A program made the position numbers and the translations under genes. A stretch of DNA of 64,000 bases from Balneolales bacterium (GTDB lineage Bacteria; Bacteroidota; Rhodothermia; Balneolales; Natronogracilivirgulaceae): the NCBI GenBank assembly GCA_007132975.1, contig SLNO01000050.1:1-64000 (forward strand), given 5' to 3'. This document shows positions 57,805 to 64,000 of the stretch, piece after piece (the first letter of the stretch is position 1; each line of letters starts with the position of its first letter). Under the pieces are notes generated by a model that worked only from the letters and a program-made list of their open reading frames with translations, did no database searches and was not told the DNA's origin.

Positions 57805-58815
57805 ATGGCAAAAAAGCACACCATCTATGATGTTGCCCGGGTTGCAAACGTGGCTATTTCAACCGTTTCCCGAGTTCTCAACGGCTCTCCTTACGTATCC
57901 GAAGAGACTAAAAAAAGGGTTCAAAATGCCATAAATGAACTGGATTTCCGTCCGCAGGTGAACGCCAGGAAACTGGCGCGCCGTGAAGCACAGATCATTG
58001 CCGTGGCACTGCCCAGTTTCACAACGCCTTTTTTCAATGAAGTCCTCAAGGGAATCAAGGACCGGCTGAAGGACACTGACCTCGACTTCATCATTTACAA
58101 TACCGGTTCTGCCAATCCCGAAGAAACTCTTAAAACATTTCTGGATCGCGGCATACCTGACGCACTGCTCATTCTCTCAATTGCCCTGGACGATGAGATC
58201 AGCAAGCGACTCAAAAGTGCCGGCATACCGGTTGTGCTTGTCGGCGCCAAGCATGATGACTTCAATTATTTTTTCTGGAACAACTACAAGGGCGGATACC
58301 TCGCCGGGGAACACCTGATCAAACGGGGATACAAGAAGATCGGCATGGTCCGTTCACACAGCAGATCACTTGTTGCCGATCAGCGGGAAAAAGGATTCCG
58401 GGATGTCCTTGAAACCTACAACCTTCCCATGGAGGACAAGTTTTTTGTCAAGGGGATCACTCGCAAGCACTCGGGTTACAGCGAGGAAGCCGGCTACGAA
58501 GCCATACAGATCATGAAAGAACGCGGGGACCTCCCCGAGGCCATTTTCTGCACGAATGACGCCCAGGCCATTGGGGTGATGCACGCCCTCCGCGAGGAAA
58601 AAATGCGCATCCCGGAAGATATCGGCCTGATGGGATACGACAACATCAAATTCGCCCACTACATGGGACTTTCCACCATCGATCAGAAAATGTACGATGT
58701 GGGCATGATGTCCATCGACCGCCTTACCACCATGATCAAGGAGAAGGACACATCCATCATCCAGAAAGAGATAGAACCCAAACTTGTATTCCGTAACACC
58801 ACCAGGCGCCCGTGA
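57805..58815 (+). CDS. LacI family transcriptional regulator
   Basis: TIYDVARVANVAISTVSRVLNGSPYVSEETKKRVQNAINELDFRPQVNARKLA HTH; periplasmic-binding-like effector domain. Confidence 0.95.
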   Translation: MAKKHTIYDVARVANVAISTVSRVLNGSPYVSEETKKRVQNAINELDFRPQVNARKLARREAQIIAVALPSFTTPFFNEVLKGIKDRLKDTDLDFIIYNTGSANPEETLKTFLDRGIPDALLILSIALDDEISKRLKSAGIPVVLVGAKHDDFNYFFWNNYKGGYLAGEHLIKRGYKKIGMVRSHSRSLVADQREKGFRDVLETYNLPMEDKFFVKGITRKHSGYSEEAGYEAIQIMKERGDLPEAIFCTNDAQAIGVMHALREEKMRIPEDIGLMGYDNIKFAHYMGLSTIDQKMYDVGMMSIDRLTTMIKEKDTSIIQKEIEPKLVFRNTTRRP

Positions 58816-59780
58816 AATCCAAGGCCGACCGTTCGAAGCTGCTCGAACATAGCATCACCGAAACATCCGTGCCCGGACGACCCGCCGATTACAGGGGCAA
58901 GGTGCGGGACATCTATTTCCTGGACGACGACCGCATGGCCATCGTGGCCACCGACCGCATCTCCGCCTTTGACCATATCTTCAACGAACCCATACCCTAC
59001 AAGGGACAGCTTCTCAACCAGCTTGCCTGGTATGGGTTCCGGAACGTGGACGACCTGTGCACCCACCACGTTATTGATGTCCCCCACCCCAATATCACCA
59101 TTGCACGCAGATGCCGGGCGCTTCCTGTTGAGGTGGTTGTAAGGGGGTACCTGGCGGGACACGCCTGGCGTGTCTATAAGGAAGGCGGCCGGGTTCTCTG
59201 CGGAGCGGCCATGCCAGACGGCCTTCGGCAGAACGAGGCTTTTCCCCAGCCGCTGCTCACACCCACAACCAAGGCAACAGAAGGCCACGACGAGGATATC
59301 CCGGAAGCGGAAATCCTATCACAAGGCATTGTTGCAGAACCGCTTTGGAACCAGATCCGCCAGACGGCCATGAATCTCTACCGGCGCGGACACGAAGTTG
59401 CCCGGCGCAAAGGCCTGATACTGGTCGACACCAAATACGAATTCGGACTCTCCGGCGACGAATTGGTGCTCATCGATGAAGTGCACACCGCCGACTCTTC
59501 CCGTTATTTCTATGCGGATGGATACGGGGAGCGCCTCTCCCGCGGCGAACCCCAGAAACAACTCTCAAAGGAGTTCCTGCGTGAGTGGCTGATCGAAAGC
59601 GGCCATCACGCCACGCTGGATCAGAAATTGCCGGTGTTACCGGATGAGGTGCGCATCGCCATCTACGAGCGGTACCGGGAGCTGTACGAAAAACTGACAG
59701 GCGAGCCGTTCCAGCCCGTGTCAACCGGGGGCTTCAATCAGGAGCTGGAAACGCTTCTGAAAAAACTCTCCGCATCCTGA
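58812..59780 (+). CDS. purC: Phosphoribosylaminoimidazole-succinocarboxamide synthase
   Basis: GTG start overlapping the LacI stop (GTGA); YRGKVRDIYFLDDDRMAIVATDRISAFDHIFNEPIPYKGQLLNQLA...RRCRALPVEVVVRGYLAGHAWRVY...LVDTKYEFGL. Confidence 0.95.
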   Translation: MKSKADRSKLLEHSITETSVPGRPADYRGKVRDIYFLDDDRMAIVATDRISAFDHIFNEPIPYKGQLLNQLAWYGFRNVDDLCTHHVIDVPHPNITIARRCRALPVEVVVRGYLAGHAWRVYKEGGRVLCGAAMPDGLRQNEAFPQPLLTPTTKATEGHDEDIPEAEILSQGIVAEPLWNQIRQTAMNLYRRGHEVARRKGLILVDTKYEFGLSGDELVLIDEVHTADSSRYFYADGYGERLSRGEPQKQLSKEFLREWLIESGHHATLDQKLPVLPDEVRIAIYERYRELYEKLTGEPFQPVSTGGFNQELETLLKKLSAS

Positions 59781-59929
59781 TGCACGTGCCGGCTTCATAG
59801 CAGCGTACCAATTCCATATCTGACACTAGCCCTCCCGACACCGCCTCATGGCTCCTCTTCCGTGCGTATCTTAAGGAAAGGCACGGTCAAACGGAATTAG
59901 TCAGCCCGAGCCACCGAGGCAGCTGTGCT

Positions 59930-60664
59930 TCAAGGCACATTCAGGTACTTGTGAGTCTGCAGGCTGATCGTCCACACGGGATGCGCCTTGACATGCTCCA
60001 CGATCAGGGGTATGGATTCGGGCGTGTCCCACTCCGGCTGCAGCATTTTGCGGGTGCCATCCGGACAGCGCGCTGCGTTCTTTTCGGCATACTGCAGATC
60101 CTTGCGGGTGAGGACTACTACCTTGAGCTCATCCACCAGCGGAAAAATCTGATCCAGTGGCTCCTTGAACCGTTTCGGCGACAGCGTGACCCAGTCAATG
60201 TCACCACTCATGGGCGAGGAACCGCTTGTTTCCAGGTGGATGCACAATCCTGCTTCATGCAGACCCTCGCAAAGGGCGGTCAAATCGTGCAGAAGCGGCT
60301 CGCCACCGGTGATCACCGCAAACGCGGCACCGGAATCCGCAGCCGCCCGCACCAGCTCTTCCGTGGCGATTCTCGGGTGGATGGATTCGTCCCAGCTCTC
60401 CTTCACGTCGCACCACCAGCACCCCACATCACATCCCGCCAACCGGATGAAGTAGGCTGCCTGACCGGTATGCACCCCTTCTCCCTGGATGGTGTAAAAA
60501 TGCTCCATCACGGGATAATCCGTCTCTTTCCAGTGCGGCTGCTGTTTGGAGCGGCCGCCTCTTTGGGCACGGCCCGGTGGCACGGATGCGGGTGACGCGG
60601 ACCCGGGGTTCAGAGATTTTCGGTCTGTTTCGGCCAATGTGTTATTTGATGCTGGTTTGCTCAT
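59930..60664 (-). CDS. queE: 7-carboxy-7-deazaguanine synthase
   Basis: Start chosen at MSKPASNN; DYPVMEHFYTIQGEGVHTGQAAYFIRLAGCDVGCWWCDVKESWD...VITGGEPLLHDL...LETSGSSP. Confidence 0.9.
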   Translation of the reverse strand: MSKPASNNTLAETDRKSLNPGSASPASVPPGRAQRGGRSKQQPHWKETDYPVMEHFYTIQGEGVHTGQAAYFIRLAGCDVGCWWCDVKESWDESIHPRIATEELVRAAADSGAAFAVITGGEPLLHDLTALCEGLHEAGLCIHLETSGSSPMSGDIDWVTLSPKRFKEPLDQIFPLVDELKVVVLTRKDLQYAEKNAARCPDGTRKMLQPEWDTPESIPLIVEHVKAHPVWTISLQTHKYLNVP

Positions 60665-60767
60665 GTTAATTGATTTGCGCTTACAGAACGAAGCGGCAGT
60701 CATTTCTGGTTCCAAAGATACGAATATTTGCCTCTAGTGCCGACTGCAGCTGCCAACTCACTGTCAG

Positions 60768-60956
60768 GGACTTTCGTACTACAGGCTGCTTAATCCGTTT
60801 TCTGTGACTCTCGTACCACGAACTGCCCAATTCGTTTTCAGGGACTCTCGTACCACGAACTGCCCCAATCCATTTTCAGGGACTCTCGTACCACGAACTG
60901 CCCCAATCCATTTTCAGAGACTCTCGTACCACGAACTGCCCCAATCCATTTTCAGG
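60768..60956. repeat. 38-bp tandem (minisatellite-like) repeats, four good copies plus a degenerate 5' copy
   Basis: GACTCTCGTACCACGAACTGCCCCAATCCATTTTCAGG at 60806, 60843, 60881, 60919 (period 37-38); degenerate copy at ~60768-60805. Confidence 0.95.
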
Positions 60957-61299
60957 GCTCCCAAAGGTGCACCGACATCTTCACGCGGCCTTGCTTGTCG
61001 AATGTTACGCCCTCAGAGCGCAGGAGCTGTTCCATGATGTCACCACCGAACCATGCCTTGCCCGTCAATTCACCATTACGGTTGACCACACGGTGGCATG
61101 GCAGCAGGGATCTGTCACCGGCAAGTGTTTTGTTAAGCGCCCACCCAACCAACCTGGCACTTCCCCCGGTTCCCAGATGGCGGGCAATGGCACCATAGGT
61201 GGTCACCCTGCCTTCCGGAATGCGGGCCACAATGTCATAAACTCGTTCAAAAAAGTCTCGTTCTTCGCGTTTTTTGGAAGTTTTCAGGTTATTCGCCAT
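60952..61299 (-). CDS. MGMT/Ogt-family protein (short, DNA-binding domain with PCHR motif)
   Basis: Start chosen at MANNLKTSKK; YDIVARIPEGRVTTYGAIARHLGTGGSARLVGWALNKTLAGDRSLLPCHRVVNRNGELTGKAWFGG. Confidence 0.88.
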   Translation of the reverse strand: MANNLKTSKKREERDFFERVYDIVARIPEGRVTTYGAIARHLGTGGSARLVGWALNKTLAGDRSLLPCHRVVNRNGELTGKAWFGGDIMEQLLRSEGVTFDKQGRVKMSVHLWEP

Positions 61300-61337
61300 G
61301 GTGTCAGACAAAAATTTACGATTGTGCAGCAATCCGG

Positions 61338-62228
61338 TCACTCCGTATCAGAGAACCTTTTTAACATTTCATCATCGTTGGATTGGTCCCTCGTTTCCAG
61401 TGTCCGGGCGAGTTCCAGCGTGGCCTTGCCGAGCATGCGGTATAGCGGAAGCAAGTCGGGCGAGTCCGCAAGCACCTCCAAATGCCGGTCGATGGTGCCG
61501 GTATCACCTCTGACGACAGGTCCGGTAAGCACTTCCGCAGGTGGATGGCTGAGCAGCCCTTCCATGGCCTGCCTGACCATCGGACCGAAAATATCCCGCG
61601 CACGCACCTCCATACCGTTGTTCCGCAACAGATTCTGTGATGCGGAAAACAATGGAGCCATATAGTTGCACACATAGACCGCAGCCAGATGTATCGCCGT
61701 TTTCTGCCGGCTGTCCACTAGCAGCGGCCTGGCTCCGATAGCCTCTACCATTTTCTTCAGCTTGCCGCACAGCTCCGGGTCGCCCTGCAGAGTCACAAAA
61801 CACTGGTTGAAAGCCGTATCCCGGTTTTTGATGGTGAACGTCTGCACGGGGTGCATGGCCGCGATGCCCGTCCCGGACGGAGACAGAGGCAGCAGCACTT
61901 CGGCCGGTGTGGCCCCGGATGTGTGGACCCAGGCTGGGCCATCTTTCACCGGTCCCATTTTGTTCACAAAAGCACCGATTTGATCGTCCGGCAAGCAAAG
62001 GAAAACCACATCCCCCAAATCCTCCGGGCGCGCGGGAAACGTACCGTGAATGTCCGTTCCCGTGAGAGATGCCATACGCACGCAGGATTCAAGCGTGCGG
62101 TTGTAGAGACTTCTGACGTGATAGCCTTTGCTGTGAAGCCTCAGCGCCAGCGACGAACCCAGCCGACCTGTCCCTATAATGGTGAACCCGCGCGGAAACT
62201 GCTGCCTGCTCGACTCGGAAGGTGTCAT
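61338..62228 (-). CDS. Rossmann-like/DUF2520 domain protein
   Basis: GFTIIGTGRLGSSLALRLHSKGYHVRSLYNRT...VVFLCLPDDQIGAFVNKMG...WVHTSGATPAEVLLPLSPSGTGIAAMHPVQTF...KTAIHLAAVYVCNYMAPLFSAS. Confidence 0.88.
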   Translation of the reverse strand: MTPSESSRQQFPRGFTIIGTGRLGSSLALRLHSKGYHVRSLYNRTLESCVRMASLTGTDIHGTFPARPEDLGDVVFLCLPDDQIGAFVNKMGPVKDGPAWVHTSGATPAEVLLPLSPSGTGIAAMHPVQTFTIKNRDTAFNQCFVTLQGDPELCGKLKKMVEAIGARPLLVDSRQKTAIHLAAVYVCNYMAPLFSASQNLLRNNGMEVRARDIFGPMVRQAMEGLLSHPPAEVLTGPVVRGDTGTIDRHLEVLADSPDLLPLYRMLGKATLELARTLETRDQSNDDEMLKRFSDTE

Positions 62229-62339
62229 GAGATCCGGGATTTGGAGGTTTTGGGGATATTGGGTGGATGATTCCTGAATGTTGCAGCGGGGCCGTTTTAC
62301 ACGTGTGGAGTGCGTGTGAAAAAGGGTGAAGAAAGCCGG

Positions 62340-63128
62340 TCATCGGTCCGGGAAGCCCGCGTGGGCGGCAAGCAGATTATCGTCCGGATCCAATTTCCCG
62401 GATACCTGATCGCGATAGTAGCGGATTTCGCGTTCCCTGTCCCGGGCCGTCATCAGGCCGGCAAGAAATATGCCAGCGCCTTTTATGAGTGACTCACCAC
62501 TGTAAATGAGGTTCAAAAGACGGGTATCGTTACCCTCACGGATCAGTTGCTGCAATGTCAGGAACAACTCATGGTGCCTTGCCGGAAGCTCGCAGCAGAA
62601 AATGGCCACGGCATTCTTGAACGGGAGGATCTCTTTCAGTACGTAAATCAGCTCATTGACCAGCGACGGCGATTCCTCAAGCAACTGAAGCCCGATGACT
62701 TCAATGTCATTGTGGAATAGCTGCAGCATGGAAACATGGTCAAAAAAACCAAGATGACTGAAATCATCTTTATCACGTATGAAAAAATCATCCTCCTCAT
62801 CGCAAAAATCGTCCCGAAGCCTTTCTTCCATGCGTAATGTCCCGAATTCTGTTTTCACTGAGTTGCCGGGAAGTATCGGGATCTTCCGGACCGACTCGAA
62901 ACTGTCCTGCTCAACGATCACGGCAACGTCATAACCAGTGTCCTGGATCTGCCTGTAGACGTAGGCAAACTGATCCACGTTGTCAGATGTAAGCCTGGGT
63001 GGCAGGAACATCATTCGGATCCCATCTTGCCCGGCATATAGTTGCTCGTTGATCTTTTCAAGCAAATCCTCCCTGCTGAATGGCAAAGACCGGGTGCAGT
63101 GAAGTTCTTCCTGTATCATGTGCGGCAT
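62340..63128 (-). CDS. Hypothetical protein (possibly a divergent MEMO-like fold)
   Basis: Start chosen at MPHMIQEELHCTRS downstream of the PPTase gene; FGTLRMEERLRDDF, FDHVSMLQLFHNDIEVIGLQL, NAVAIFCCELPARHHELF. Confidence 0.6.
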   Translation of the reverse strand: MPHMIQEELHCTRSLPFSREDLLEKINEQLYAGQDGIRMMFLPPRLTSDNVDQFAYVYRQIQDTGYDVAVIVEQDSFESVRKIPILPGNSVKTEFGTLRMEERLRDDFCDEEDDFFIRDKDDFSHLGFFDHVSMLQLFHNDIEVIGLQLLEESPSLVNELIYVLKEILPFKNAVAIFCCELPARHHELFLTLQQLIREGNDTRLLNLIYSGESLIKGAGIFLAGLMTARDREREIRYYRDQVSGKLDPDDNLLAAHAGFPDR

Positions 63129-63141
63129 AGTTTGTTTTTTG

Positions 63142-63693
63142 TCATTTTGTAGCAACGGCGATCCAGTGCCGCCGGAATGGAAACGATGCAATGGCAATGC
63201 GCTCTGTGTCAGTGTAGGCGAGGAACTGATGCTCACCGGTCATCTCTAGCCGGATCCTGTTCATGGCCATGCGCAGCCCCGTACCCTTGTACTTGAGCGC
63301 GGCCTCCTTGATGGTCCACATGCGGATGCAGCACAGGTCCTCTGGCAGTGCAGATTGTTCTTCGGGATGGCATATGCGCTCCAATAGGCGCGGATGCACT
63401 TTGCGCTTGTCCGGCTCCACATCGATCCCTATCTCTCCTGCCACATGGAGCCCGCATACCAGCAGACTCCGGCAGTGTGAAATGCTGACACCCACGGTAC
63501 GGTCCCCGATCACCCCGAACGGTTTTCCGGTTTCCTCTTTCCGCAGCTCGAAAAGGTCCGCATCCAGCCCCTGGTTTGCCACCAGCTTCCTGAGCATAGG
63601 CAACGCGGCGGCCTGTTCCACCTGCTCATCAGCAAGCAGCGAGCAGCCTTCCGGGAGCACAGCGGGAACATATGTATCCAGCATCCAATGCAA
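63142..63693 (-). CDS. Sfp-type 4'-phosphopantetheinyl transferase
   Basis: GVSISHCRSLLVCGLHVAGEIGIDVEPDKRKVHPRLLERICHPEE...CIRMWTIKEAALKYKGTGLRMAMNRI. Confidence 0.9.
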   Translation of the reverse strand: MHWMLDTYVPAVLPEGCSLLADEQVEQAAALPMLRKLVANQGLDADLFELRKEETGKPFGVIGDRTVGVSISHCRSLLVCGLHVAGEIGIDVEPDKRKVHPRLLERICHPEEQSALPEDLCCIRMWTIKEAALKYKGTGLRMAMNRIRLEMTGEHQFLAYTDTERIAIASFPFRRHWIAVATK

Positions 63694-63900
63694 TGTGGCA
63701 CCTTGACTTTATCAGAGACATTTCACTTCCAATCCTGAATATACAAAAACTGTGGCCCGCATGTCACCGAAGCGCGCATCCGGCCTTTCCAGAGGACGAA
63801 TTAATCCCTATATCTTTCCCGTCAATTCCTTAATTTTATCGATTGTCTGAAACCTGGACGGCCACGTCCATATGCATCACGAATCAATTGTACACTGCAC

Positions 63901-64000
63901 ATGAATGAACCCGAACTCAGCCTTTCCGAACAGGCGCGTTTTCGCCGCGAGAAGCTCGAGGAAATCCGCCGGATGGGCGTGAACCCCTATCCATACGACT
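63901..64000 (+). CDS. lysS: Lysyl-tRNA synthetase (class II), N-terminus only
   Basis: MNEPELSLSEQARFRREKLEEIRRMGVNPYPYD, truncated by window end. Confidence 0.8.
   Translation, partial: MNEPELSLSEQARFRREKLEEIRRMGVNPYPYD

Noticed and set aside
60768-60956. Possible CRISPR array
   Set aside because: Units are head-to-tail with no unique spacers, and no cas genes are present; it is a simple tandem repeat.

Overview
This is a 64-kb, gene-dense chromosomal segment. It probably comes from a Bacteroidota/Balneolota/Rhodothermota-type bacterium, inferred from PorD/DUF4835-, DUF5723- and UpxY-like genes. No phage, IS element, CRISPR array or rRNA was recognised; one tRNA-Ser(GGA) is present. Left end (1-7.1 kb): sulfated poly-uronate catabolism (Cys-type sulfatase, GH88, kduI, kduD, anaerobic sulfatase maturase), with galE inserted. 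9.5-15.2 kb: envelope/surface block with a PorD-like protein, a PorV/Q-like protein, a helix-hairpin-helix protein fused to a predicted beta-barrel, an exosortase with an accessory membrane protein, and a UpxY/NusG-like antiterminator. 15.4-40.6 kb: mostly housekeeping (metG, isoamylase-type GH13, efp, accB, accC, gcvH, guaA, mltG, pncB, pncA) plus several secreted or lipoprotein genes of unknown function. 41.2-53.6 kb: a striking four-gene co-directional cluster encoding two giant unannotatable proteins (about 1705 and 1408 aa), a predicted outer-membrane barrel and a FN3/TANFOR-like secreted protein; this is the best candidate for an undescribed system. Right end: tonB, murQ, an apparently inactive esterase-fold protein, phytoene/squalene synthase, LacI-purC, queE, a 38-bp tandem repeat array, an MGMT-family gene, a DUF2520-like gene, an Sfp-type PPTase and the start of lysS. 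All assignments come from reading the translated sequences; no database search was run.
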